Below, in pieces: positions 50,722 to 59,410 of a DNA stretch of 64,000 nucleotides. Made by a program: the position numbers and the translations under genes. The notes beneath the pieces were generated by a model. The model was given only the letters and a program-made list of their open reading frames with translations. It had not been told where the DNA came from and made no database searches. Positions within the stretch are counted from its first letter, which is position 1, and each line of letters starts with the position of its first letter. This DNA is from Sphingomonas pokkalii (GTDB lineage: Bacteria; Pseudomonadota; Alphaproteobacteria; Sphingomonadales; Sphingomonadaceae). The stretch lies in the NCBI RefSeq assembly GCF_003096275.1, contig NZ_QENQ01000001.1, forward strand, positions 3,019,565-3,083,564, written 5' to 3'.

Positions 50722-52318
50722 TGCAGGGCGTGTCCGTGGCCAGCGGCAGCGCGATCGACACCATGGCGCCACCTTCGGGATGGTTGGCGATATCGATCCG
50801 CCCCTCATGCAGGTCGATGATCGACCGGCAGATGGTAAGGCCCAGGCCCATGCCGCCCGGCTTGGTGGTGTAGAAGGTTTCGAACGGTGTATCGGCGGCC
50901 GACGTCGCCAGCCCCGGCCCGCTATCCCGAACCTCCAGTTGCGCGCATCCGGGCAGGGCCCGCATTGCCACCTCGATCTGCGGGTCGCAGGTGCCGGCCG
51001 CCTCCATCGCCTGTAGCGCGTTGGTTATCAGGTTGAGCAGCAGATGCTTGAGCAGTATGCTGTCCCCCCGGATCGGTGCGGTGCCTGTTTTGGTGAAGCG
51101 GATCGTCGCGCCATGCGCCGTGAGGTCGCGGGCAGCGATCGCCACCGTGTCCGATACCAGTGTTTCCAGCAGAAGCGGTGCGATCTCGGCACGCGATCCT
51201 CCCACCAGGTTGCGCACCCGGTGCATCACATCGCGCGTGGCGGTGACTGCCAGGTCGAGCCCGGCGAGCGACCGGCGGACTTCGCCCAGATCGGGTTCGG
51301 GGTGGGCGAGCCAGCGGCGGGCTGAATCGGCATAGCTCTGGATCGCGGCGATCGGCTGGTTGATTTCATGGGCGATCGACGCCGACATGGCGCCGATCGC
51401 CACGGTGCGTTGCACCCGTTCCAGCTCGATCCGCGTGCGTTCCACCGTGGCTTGCAACCGCTTGTGCTGGCGAATGTCCAGGATGCTGCCGGGCACGCGA
51501 TCCAGGCTGGTGCCGGGGGCGAAGCTGAACGCTACGATCACGTCGATCGACGTGCCATCGGCGGCGACTAGACGGGATTCGGCCTGGAACATCGGCCGCT
51601 GTTCATCGATCGCGAGGATGCACGCCGCAAAGCTGGCATCGGCGTCGGGCAGGAAATCGACGAGCTTGCGGAAGAATGCCTGCTTGTTCGGGACGCCCAT
51701 CAGCGTCAGCGCGGTCTGGTTCACATCGGTGATCCGCACCCGGCGCTGCGTCGCCGCGACGAAATCGGGATTGGCGCGCAGATAGCCGGCAAGATCGACC
51801 ACACCTTCCGCGCGCAATCCGGCGATCGCGGCAGTGACGGGGCGGAAATCAAGCTCCCAGATGGCGACGGCAAGCGAATCCATCATCGTCGCGTAGCGGC
51901 GTTCCTGGTGCGCGACGCGGCGGTCCATCGCCTGACGGTGTAGCAGCAGCCCGGTGGTGGCGGCATTCGTCGCCAGGCTCACCAGCATTCGCACGATCGT
52001 ATCGATGGGCGGGGCGATGCCATGGGCGATCAGCATACCGGCCAGCGTAAGCCCCGCGCATCCGATCGACCAGCAGAGCAGGCGGGCGCCGCTCGACCCG
52101 CTGGCGACGAGCAGCACGAGCAGATACAGCGTGGCCACCGCGCTGCTCAGTTGCGAGAAGCTGTCGAGGACGAAGATGGCTGCGGCCAGCAGCAGCGCCG
52201 CTGCCTGCCGCGAACCGGCGCGATGGACGCGGGTGCGATCGTCTTCGGCGCTCTGGCGAACGCGGGGCGGGGCCGTGCCCGTCCGACTATCGGGCGTCTC
52301 TCGCATGACGCGCATCAT
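50705..52318 (-). CDS. PAS-containing sensor histidine kinase, FixL/DctS-like
   Basis: A 537-residue protein with four to six N-terminal membrane segments (about residues 35-125), then a PAS-like domain with VRITDVNQTALTLMGVPNKQ. The kinase core has the H-box SASIAHEINQPIAAIQSYAD, characteristic of the FixL/DctB/TodS group. The N-box is LLLNLITNALQAMEAAG, the G-box is LEVRDSGPGLA, and TTKPGGMGLGLTICRSII is also present. The usual partners are FixJ-type regulators like the two nearby. The frame begins at TTG 52348; ATG 52318 or 52306 is preferred. Confidence 0.9.
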   Translation of the reverse strand: MMRVMRETPDSRTGTAPPRVRQSAEDDRTRVHRAGSRQAAALLLAAAIFVLDSFSQLSSAVATLYLLVLLVASGSSGARLLCWSIGCAGLTLAGMLIAHGIAPPIDTIVRMLVSLATNAATTGLLLHRQAMDRRVAHQERRYATMMDSLAVAIWELDFRPVTAAIAGLRAEGVVDLAGYLRANPDFVAATQRRVRITDVNQTALTLMGVPNKQAFFRKLVDFLPDADASFAACILAIDEQRPMFQAESRLVAADGTSIDVIVAFSFAPGTSLDRVPGSILDIRQHKRLQATVERTRIELERVQRTVAIGAMSASIAHEINQPIAAIQSYADSARRWLAHPEPDLGEVRRSLAGLDLAVTATRDVMHRVRNLVGGSRAEIAPLLLETLVSDTVAIAARDLTAHGATIRFTKTGTAPIRGDSILLKHLLLNLITNALQAMEAAGTCDPQIEVAMRALPGCAQLEVRDSGPGLATSAADTPFETFYTTKPGGMGLGLTICRSIIDLHEGRIDIANHPEGGAMVSIALPLATDTPCISAAP

Positions 52319-52364
52319 GGCGATGCCGGCCGCGCCGGCCCAGCCCAAGGCGGGCGCCCCTTCG

Positions 52365-52380
52365 CCCCCTCAAAAGGGGG
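52365..52380 (-). terminator. Hairpin between the aminotransferase and sensor kinase genes
   Basis: CCCCC (52365-52369) and GGGGG (52376-52380) flank a TCAAAA loop; the G-run extends further. On the reverse strand it follows the aminotransferase stop by about 43 bases. The stem is strong but no long T-tract follows. Confidence 0.4.
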
Positions 52381-52422
52381 GGGCTGCGCGGGAGCGGGCC
52401 GCGCAGCCGGGAAGGGAATGGA

Positions 52423-53592
52423 TCAGGCGAGCAGTACTTTGTCCACCGCGAGGGCGAATTTCTGCATATCCTCGGCCGAGCCGACGGTAACGCGCGACAT
52501 GGTGGGATAGGCAGACCAGGAGCGGCCGATCTGCACCTTCTGCGCGAGCAGCGCGGCCATCATTTCCTTCGGCGCCTTGCCCTTCCATTCGGTCATGAAC
52601 ATGTTGGCGTGGCTGCCGGGCAGCACCTTCAGGCCGCGATTCTGGAGGTGGGCGATCGCCCGTTCCCGCACCGCGATCATCTCGTCGCGTCGTGCCTTGA
52701 TCTCGCTGGCGAGCGGGATCGAAGCGGTTCCGCACGCCACCGCCGTCATCGGCAGCATGTTCGTCACCTGCATCCCGTCGTACCGCATCATCTTCTCGTG
52801 CAGCGACGGCGCCGCGAAGGTGAGGCCGAGTCGCATCCCCGCCATACCGAACAGCTTGGAGAAGGTGCGCATCACCAGCACGTCGTCACGCGCGGCGACC
52901 AGCTTGGCGGCGTTGGGCGCATCGGCGAAGTGGATATAGGCTTCGTCGACGATCAGCACCGCGTCCTTGGGCTTGTTCTCCGCCAGCCACACGATGTCCG
53001 CGATCGGCGTCAGCGTGCCGGTGGGGTTGTTCGGCGAGCAGACATAATACAGCCCGGCGTTTGGATCGGCCGCCAGCATCGCCTTCACGTCATGCTGATA
53101 TTGCGGGCCGAGCGGTGCCTTGCTCACCTTCGCACCGATCCAGGCGGCGGTGCGCCAGATCTGCTCATAGGTGGGGTCCGCGGTGACGATTCCGCGCGTC
53201 GGTGACGCGAAGGTGACGGCGGCACGGTTGAGCGGATCGCTGGAGCCCGGCCATGCCTTGATATGCGTGGCGGGCAGGCCTTCCACCGCAGAGACCGCGG
53301 CGAACAGCTTGGCATGTTCGTCATTCGGTTCGTAGCGATTGCCTTCCATCACGATCTTCATCGCGGCCCGGGCGCCCGCCGGCAGCGGCCCGGTCCAGCA
53401 TTCGTTCGATCCGATGCGCACGGCACCGATCACTGCCTTGGCCGATTGTTGGGCGAAGGCCGGCGCGGCGCGGCTGAGCGCGACGCCGCCGCCGAGCAGG
53501 GCGGCGATCCGGCCCAGATCGCGGCGCGAATAGCCGCGTTCGCGAAGATCGTCCTGAACTTCGGGGGTCTTGAGGACTTCGAGGATGGTCAT
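52423..53592 (-). CDS. Tat-exported PLP-dependent aminotransferase, HisC-like
   Basis: A 389-residue class I/II aminotransferase. The N-terminus after about 20 residues is YSRRDLGRIAALLGGGVALS, a twin-arginine signal that ends AFAQQ. The PLP site is visible: the substrate/PLP block YYVCSPNNPTGTLTPIADI, VLIVDEAYIHFAD, and the Schiff-base Lys in MRTFSKLFGMAGMRLG. It most resembles histidinol-phosphate aminotransferase but is predicted periplasmic, where histidine synthesis does not occur. The substrate is unknown. It follows the TSUP permease by 35 bases. Confidence 0.88.
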   Translation of the reverse strand: MTILEVLKTPEVQDDLRERGYSRRDLGRIAALLGGGVALSRAAPAFAQQSAKAVIGAVRIGSNECWTGPLPAGARAAMKIVMEGNRYEPNDEHAKLFAAVSAVEGLPATHIKAWPGSSDPLNRAAVTFASPTRGIVTADPTYEQIWRTAAWIGAKVSKAPLGPQYQHDVKAMLAADPNAGLYYVCSPNNPTGTLTPIADIVWLAENKPKDAVLIVDEAYIHFADAPNAAKLVAARDDVLVMRTFSKLFGMAGMRLGLTFAAPSLHEKMMRYDGMQVTNMLPMTAVACGTASIPLASEIKARRDEMIAVRERAIAHLQNRGLKVLPGSHANMFMTEWKGKAPKEMMAALLAQKVQIGRSWSAYPTMSRVTVGSAEDMQKFALAVDKVLLA

Positions 53593-53627
53593 GGCGATAG
53601 TCTCCCTGAACGGCTTGAAGTCGCGCG

Positions 53628-54467
53628 TCAGAATTTGAGCGCGTTGTGGAACATCACGAAGGAAATCACGATGAGGTAAATGCCGAAGACCCGCTTCAGC
53701 ATGGCCGGCTGCAAGGCATGGGCGGCGGCGACCCCGAGCGGCGCGGTGAGCATCGACATCGAGGCGATGGCGAGCGTCGCCGGCAGGTTGACGAACCCCA
53801 GCGAGCCCCAGGGCAAGCCGGGTTCGCGCAGGCCGATGATCGCGAAGCCGATCGCGCTGGGGATGGCGATCAGCGTGCCGATGCCGGAGGCGGTGCCGAC
53901 GGCGCGGTGGATCGATCGGCCGCACAACGTCATCACCATGATCGCGATGGTGCCGCCGCCGATACCGAGCAGCGACGAGAAGGTGCCCAGGCCCCCGGCG
54001 ATGGCGACGCGGGCGACGCCCATCGGCATCGTATCGCTGATCACCCGGTTGCCCAGCCGCGGCACCAGGAAGTTGACCGACATCAGCAGTACCCCGCTGG
54101 CGAACACCATGGTGAGCACGCGTCCGTCGACATGGCTGGCGAGCAGCACGCCGATGCCGTCGCCCAGCACCACCCAGGGCGCCCAGGTCTTGAGGATCTC
54201 GAAATCGACCGAGCCTCGCTTGTTGTGGCTCATCACCGATCGGATCGAGGTGATGATGATCGTCGCGGCGGAGGTGCCGATCGCGACATGGGCATATTGA
54301 TGATGCTCGCCGCCCAGCAGCGGCAGCATGACGAGCAGGGCAGGCACGACGACGAAGCCGCCGCCAATGCCGAATACGCCGCCGGCGAAACCGGCAGCGA
54401 GCCCGGCGACCAGCAGACCCAGCAGCGGGATCAGCCAATCCAGTGAAGATGGTAGCAAGTGCATCAC
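53628..54467 (-). CDS. TSUP (TauE/SafE) family permease
   Basis: A 279-residue membrane protein with about eight spans in two similar halves. GLLVAGLAAGFAGGVFGIGG near the start and ATFSSLLGIGGGTIAIMVMT-like text in the second half (here GTFSSLLGIGGGTIAIMVMT) are the paired family motifs. TSUP proteins move sulfonates, sulfite or other organic anions. It lies between the TonB-dependent receptor and the aminotransferase, all on the reverse strand, so a shared pathway is plausible. Confidence 0.88.
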   Translation of the reverse strand: MMHLLPSSLDWLIPLLGLLVAGLAAGFAGGVFGIGGGFVVVPALLVMLPLLGGEHHQYAHVAIGTSAATIIITSIRSVMSHNKRGSVDFEILKTWAPWVVLGDGIGVLLASHVDGRVLTMVFASGVLLMSVNFLVPRLGNRVISDTMPMGVARVAIAGGLGTFSSLLGIGGGTIAIMVMTLCGRSIHRAVGTASGIGTLIAIPSAIGFAIIGLREPGLPWGSLGFVNLPATLAIASMSMLTAPLGVAAAHALQPAMLKRVFGIYLIVISFVMFHNALKF

Positions 54468-54531
54468 TCCCGAACCTATGTTCTCGTACGCGACAGGCCG
54501 GCCGGAAGGCCTGCTTCCGGCCGGCGGTTAC

Positions 54532-57144
54532 TTAGAATTTCACGCTGATCCGGCCGTAATAATATCCGCCGTTGATCCCGTAGGGCGAGATCGTCGGATA
54601 GAGGTTGCTCGAATAGGCGCGCGAGCCGGAGATCAGCTGGGGGTTTCGGATATTTTCCGCGGATCGCTCGGTCGGATAATGGTTGAACAGATTGTTGGCG
54701 CCGATCGAGAGACTGACCGGTTTCAGCACCTGCACGGTCAGCTCGGCATCGGTGATGAAGGCGGCGTTGACCGGGACGATGGTGTCGGCACCGCGCAGCG
54801 GGCTGTTGCCGGGCGTCGATTCCAGCGCATAGACACGGGAGTAGTAGCTTTCGCGCAGGTTGAGGCTGAAGATGCCGCGCTTCCAGAAGGCGCCCAGCGT
54901 CGCGCGGAACTTGGGGGTGCTGTTTTCCAGCTGCACCAGGCTGTAGCGATCGATCAGCGCGGATCGGCTGGGATCGGTGCGGTTGACGTAGAGCGGCGCC
55001 GGGAGGCCGGAGATGCCGCGCACCTGGTTCTCATTGTAATTGGCGGTCAGCGACCAGTCGACGGTACCGAAATCGCCGAAGTCCGACGCATAGTTGGCAG
55101 TGAAGTCGATGCCGCGCGTGCGCACCTTGGCGCCGTTGACGAAGGTCTGCACCGCCACCGATCCGTCGATGTTCCGCTCGCCATTGACGTCGAGCAGCAC
55201 ATAGCTGGGGATCGAGCCGCCGAGCGCGGTGGCGACGGCGTTGTACACCGAAGTCTGGTTGTAGGTCAGATAGTTGTCGGCATTGTAGGCGACGCAGCGG
55301 CTGGCATTCGAACCGGCATAGCCCTGGGGACAATATTGGCCGCGGAAGCCGTAGAAGGAACTGGAGATCAGGATCCGGTCGCGAATGTCGATCCAGTAGC
55401 CGTCGATGGTCACGCTCAGGCGCTTGGCGGGGTGGAAGACGAAGCCGGCGCTGAAGTTGGTCGACTTTTCCGGCTTGAGGCCGCCGAAGCCGAGCGCCGC
55501 GCCCGCCGCCGAATTGGCCGGCAGCACGCCCGAGATGCCGCTGGGAGCGACGTTGATGCCCGAATAGAAACCCTCGGCCAGTGTCGGCGCGCGGAAGCCG
55601 GTGGAGACGGTGCCGCGGATCGCGAAGGCGTCCGACAGGTCGTAGCGGCTGGTCAGCTTGAACACCGTGGTGTCGCCGAAGTCGCTGTAATGCTCATGGC
55701 GGATCGCGCCGTCGATCAGCCACGCCGCGACCGGCTTGATGCTGAGATCGAGATATTGCGAGAAGTTGGTGCGGCGGTGGTTGCCGGCATCGTTCGGGCT
55801 ATAGCCAAAAAAGGACTGGGCGCCGCCGCCATAATAGGAGGCGGGATCGCCCGAGACGATGCCATAGGTATCGCGTCGCCACTCCAGGCCGCCGGCGAGG
55901 TTGGCAGGCTCGGCCAGGCCCAGTTCGATCGGGTAGGTGAGGTCGAGCGTGTTGGTCCACTGGCTGGCCTTGAAGTCGCCATTGTGGAACTCGGTCGGCG
56001 TGAAGCCGGTGGCGCGATAGAGCTGCGCGTTGCCGGAATTCTCGACATGCACGCCGACGAAATCGTCGCCATAAGTCGAGGCGATGTCGAACGTGCCGGC
56101 GCCCAGCGGGCCCTTGAAGCCGGTGGTGACGGCATAATCGGTCTCGCGAATGGCCTCGAGCGGCTGGAAACCGGCAGGGTAGAAGGGGACGCCGGCGGCG
56201 CTGACGATTACGTCCGGCGTGCGGACATTCTCATAGGCGCGGGCATATTTGTGGCCGTAGCTGCCGAAGGCATAGAGTTCGTAGCCGCCGCCAAAGTCAT
56301 AGCCGGCATTGGCCATCACCGAGGTCTGCTCGATCGACGGATCGCCCATGATGCGGTTGGTGTACGGATAATTGGGCAGCGTGCGGATCGCCGGGTACAG
56401 CGAGAGGTAGCGTCGGGCGACGGCATTGTCGCCGAAGACCTGGGGGTTGATGTCGCCGCGGAAGCTGAAGCCCTTCTTCTTCTTCTCCACCGTCACGTTG
56501 ACGAAGGCGTTCTCGATCGGCGCGAAGCCGACATTGGCGGAGACCGCATAGGTCTTGCCGCCTTCATCGAAATAGCGGCCGCCGGTGGCGGTGATCATGC
56601 CGCCGTGATCGGCCTTCTTCTGGATGATGTTGATGACGCCAGCGATCGCATCGGTACCGTATTGCGCAGCGGCACCGTCCTGCAGCACTTCGATATGATC
56701 GATCGACAGCGGCAGGATGAAGCTGATGTCGGGTGCGGCGCTGCCCCCATAAGGGCCGCCTGCGATCGAGACGTTGGCGGTGCCGTGGCGCCGCTTGCCG
56801 TTCAACAGGATCAGCGTGTGGTTGGGGCTCAGGCCGCGCAGCTTCATCTGCAGGTTGTGCGCCTGGAGATCGCTGCCAAAGGCCTGGGCCTGCACGCTCG
56901 GCAAGTTCTGGGCGAGCGCCTGGATCAGGTCTGGCTGGCCGGTGCGGGCCAGTTCGGCGGCGCTCAGCAGCTGAATCGGTGCCGGGCTGTCGGCGGCGCG
57001 CAGGCCGGTGACGCGGGTTCCGGTGACGATGATGTCGCCACCATCCGGGGGCGGCGCTGCGCCATCCTGGGCGAACGCCGGTGTCGCGGCGAGCGCCAGC
57101 GTGACGGCCAACGCCGTAAACGAACCTGTATCGCGAAAGTGCAT
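54532..57144 (-). CDS. TonB-dependent receptor
   Basis: An 870-residue outer-membrane receptor. A signal peptide (FTALAVTLALAATPAFAQ) is followed by the TonB box region DGGDIIVTGTRVTG near residue 40. The plug domain has IQALAQNLPSVQAQAFGSDL and HIEVLQDGAAAQYGTDAIAG, and a 22-strand barrel ends GGYYYGRISVKF with the terminal Phe. ATG 57144 is chosen over the longer open frame. Its ligand cannot be told, though the neighbours suggest a small organic anion or amino compound. No vitamin B12 riboswitch precedes it. Confidence 0.93.
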   Translation of the reverse strand: MHFRDTGSFTALAVTLALAATPAFAQDGAAPPPDGGDIIVTGTRVTGLRAADSPAPIQLLSAAELARTGQPDLIQALAQNLPSVQAQAFGSDLQAHNLQMKLRGLSPNHTLILLNGKRRHGTANVSIAGGPYGGSAAPDISFILPLSIDHIEVLQDGAAAQYGTDAIAGVINIIQKKADHGGMITATGGRYFDEGGKTYAVSANVGFAPIENAFVNVTVEKKKKGFSFRGDINPQVFGDNAVARRYLSLYPAIRTLPNYPYTNRIMGDPSIEQTSVMANAGYDFGGGYELYAFGSYGHKYARAYENVRTPDVIVSAAGVPFYPAGFQPLEAIRETDYAVTTGFKGPLGAGTFDIASTYGDDFVGVHVENSGNAQLYRATGFTPTEFHNGDFKASQWTNTLDLTYPIELGLAEPANLAGGLEWRRDTYGIVSGDPASYYGGGAQSFFGYSPNDAGNHRRTNFSQYLDLSIKPVAAWLIDGAIRHEHYSDFGDTTVFKLTSRYDLSDAFAIRGTVSTGFRAPTLAEGFYSGINVAPSGISGVLPANSAAGAALGFGGLKPEKSTNFSAGFVFHPAKRLSVTIDGYWIDIRDRILISSSFYGFRGQYCPQGYAGSNASRCVAYNADNYLTYNQTSVYNAVATALGGSIPSYVLLDVNGERNIDGSVAVQTFVNGAKVRTRGIDFTANYASDFGDFGTVDWSLTANYNENQVRGISGLPAPLYVNRTDPSRSALIDRYSLVQLENSTPKFRATLGAFWKRGIFSLNLRESYYSRVYALESTPGNSPLRGADTIVPVNAAFITDAELTVQVLKPVSLSIGANNLFNHYPTERSAENIRNPQLISGSRAYSSNLYPTISPYGINGGYYYGRISVKF

Positions 57145-57868
57145 TCGATCGTGCCCCCCGAGGCTGATGGTTGACGCTCGTTCGCTCCTGGACGCGGCTT
57201 TTGCCGCTTGTTTTCGTTCTTCCTGTCCGCCCGTATCCCGGTGCCGCCGAACCGCGCCGTGACGCAGAGGCTCTTTCCCGAAAGCACGGTGCTTCGGAGC
57301 GGTTCGATCGGCACTGGGATACGCTGTGCGCGCCACGCCCGGAGCGGTGGCCGCACGTCACCAACCGCGCCCCGCAGCCGGGAACTCGGCATGGTCCTAC
57401 CAATAGTAACTACTACCGGACCCGTGCTGCCCCGCCCTTCGGGGCGGTGGCAATACCGCTATTGCGGCAGGGCCGAAGCGGAACGGCACATTCTTACCGT
57501 TCCCGCACGCTTACATCGCATGGCGGCGCGTTCGAGCCGAAAGACTGCCGTCAAAGGCCGGCGGGCACGAAAACGCGATGCACGCGCCACAATCGCTCAG
57601 GCGAGACACATATGTTCCGCAGGCATGTGCGACCCTGGCAAGGCAGCGATGCAGTGTTGAAAATGGTCGGCCATTTGATCACCCCGTTATCGGATCAAAA
57701 TCGCCGTCAAACATCCGCCCCAGGAACGTTTTTCTTTGCTTCGAACAAGCTAGCCGGGGGGCGGGGGCTGTCAATGCGCGAATGACGTATTTTTGTAACT
57801 TTTGTGCTGTTGCAGGCACACATCTCCGCGTGTCGTTGCAAGAACGACACGCGGTGCGCAGCAATGGG
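57145..57868. other. 724-base intergenic with a series of inverted repeats
   Basis: No credible gene was found. The region must hold the receptor promoter (reverse strand). Five perfect inverted repeats lie within it: CCGCCC-TTCG-GGGCGG (57432-57447), GCAATA-N4-TATTGC (57450-57465), GGAACGG-N10-CCGTTCC (57480-57503), AAATGG-N4-CCATTT (57661-57676) and TTTGATC-N12-GATCAAA (57674-57699). The first has a UUCG-type loop on the forward strand. Operators, RNA structures in a long leader, or remnants of a mobile element are all possible. Confidence 0.6.
57827..57853 (-). terminator. Strong hairpin after the emrB-like gene
   Basis: CGCGTGTCGTT (57827-57837) and AACGACACGCG (57843-57853) form a perfect 11-bp stem with a 5-base loop, 15 bases past the stop of the reverse-strand efflux gene. 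It is probably the transcription terminator of the pump operon, although the following bases are only moderately T-rich. Confidence 0.65.
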
Positions 57869-59398
57869 TCAATGTGCGGCGCTGGTATCGACCGCGCGGG
57901 TTGGGCGCGGCGTGAACCAAATGATGCCTGCAGCGAAGACAAAGATGATCGCGGACAGCAGGAAGATATGGGTCGTCGCCAGCGTCAGGCTTTCCTGATC
58001 GACCAGCCGGGCCACGACGCTGCGCACCTGATCGACCGAGAAACCCTGCGCCGACAACGCATTCAGCGTCGGATCGGTGTGCATCCGCGAAACGATCTCG
58101 CTGCGGGCCACCCGTGTGCTGTTGTCCCAGATGCTGGTCGAGATCGAGGTGCCGATCGCGCCTGCCATGGTGCGCAGGAAGCTCATCACGCCGGCGGCGG
58201 AGGCGGTTTCCTCCGGCAGCACCGATCCCAGCGCGAGCGTGGTTAGCGGGATGAAGAAGAACGGCATCCCGAAACCCTGCAGAAGTTGGGGGAAGGCGAA
58301 CGTCCAGAAGCCGGCCTGGCTGTTCCAATAGACACGGAGCAGCGACGACAGGCCGAGCCACAACACCCCGGCCGAAACCAGCAATCGGGGATCGACCTTG
58401 CCCGAAAGCTTGGCGACCACCGGCGACATGAACACCGCCGCCACGCCTGAAAAGGCGGTGGCATAGCCGGCATAGGTGGCGGTGTACCCCTGGCTCGACT
58501 GGAGCCATTGCGGGATGATTACGGCGGACGCGAAGAAGGTTGCGAAGGCGAAGCTCAGCGAAATCACCGAGACGGTGAAGCCCCGATGCCGGAACACGCG
58601 CAGATCGACGATCGGGTTCTTCTCGGTAATTTCCCAGGCGAGGAATATCAGGAAGCCGACCGCGGCGACCACGCCCAGCCAGACGATCGCGGTGCTGTTG
58701 AACCAGTCATGCTCGCGGCCGAGATCGAGCATGATCTGCAGCGCGGCGATCCACAGGACGAGCAGCGCCAGGCCGCCCTTGTCCACCGAGAGCTTTTCGG
58801 TCGGCGTTTCGGCGCGTGTGAGCAGGCGCAGCCCGCCGAACACGCACAGCGCGCACACAGGAATGTTGATGAAGAAGATCCAGTGCCACGACCAGTTGTC
58901 GCTGATCGTGCCGCCGGCGATCGGGCCGAGGATCGGGGCGACGACGGTGGTCATCGCCCACAGGCCCATCGCCTGGGCGTGCTGGCTTGGCTTGAAGATG
59001 CGCAGCAGCAACGTCTGGGTAAGCGGCATCAGCGGACCGCCGCACAGCCCCTGGCCGATACGGCAGGCAACCAGCATGCCGAGCGTGGTCGACATGCCGC
59101 ACAGCACCGAAAACAGGCCGAAGCCGATCATGCCGACGATATAGACCCGTACCACGCCGAACCGGCCGGCGAGCCAGCCGGTGAGCGGCACGCAGATCGC
59201 TTCGGCGACGGCGTAGGAGGTGATGATCCAGGTCCCCTGGCTCGCCGAAATGCCCAGGCTGCCGGCGATGTGCGGCACCGAGACGTTGGCGATGGTGGTA
59301 TCCAGCACGACCATGAAGTTGGTCAGCGCCAGCACCGCGCCGGCAAGGATCAGCGACGGCCCCGACAGGAAGCCGCCGCGCTGCATCTGCCCGCTCAT
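57869..59398 (-). CDS. DHA2-family multidrug efflux MFS transporter (EmrB/QacA type)
   Basis: A 509-residue permease with 14 membrane spans. ALTNFMVVLDTTIANVSVPH near the start is the DHA2 motif D1, GWLAGRFGVVRVY is motif A, and GPLMPLTQTLLLRI and APILGPIAGGTISDNWSWHW (motif C region) follow. It exports drugs or toxic organics by proton antiport. It is the third gene of the outer-membrane factor - adaptor - permease unit and lies 12 bases after the adaptor. Confidence 0.94.
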   Translation of the reverse strand: MSGQMQRGGFLSGPSLILAGAVLALTNFMVVLDTTIANVSVPHIAGSLGISASQGTWIITSYAVAEAICVPLTGWLAGRFGVVRVYIVGMIGFGLFSVLCGMSTTLGMLVACRIGQGLCGGPLMPLTQTLLLRIFKPSQHAQAMGLWAMTTVVAPILGPIAGGTISDNWSWHWIFFINIPVCALCVFGGLRLLTRAETPTEKLSVDKGGLALLVLWIAALQIMLDLGREHDWFNSTAIVWLGVVAAVGFLIFLAWEITEKNPIVDLRVFRHRGFTVSVISLSFAFATFFASAVIIPQWLQSSQGYTATYAGYATAFSGVAAVFMSPVVAKLSGKVDPRLLVSAGVLWLGLSSLLRVYWNSQAGFWTFAFPQLLQGFGMPFFFIPLTTLALGSVLPEETASAAGVMSFLRTMAGAIGTSISTSIWDNSTRVARSEIVSRMHTDPTLNALSAQGFSVDQVRSVVARLVDQESLTLATTHIFLLSAIIFVFAAGIIWFTPRPTRAVDTSAAH

Positions 59399-59410
59399 GA
59401 TAGGATGTCC

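Noticed and set aside
54328..57174. Forward-strand open frame of 948 codons opposite the TonB-dependent receptor
   Set aside because: The reverse frame encodes a full receptor with signal peptide, plug and terminal Phe. The forward frame is repetitive Gly/Ala/Arg noise.
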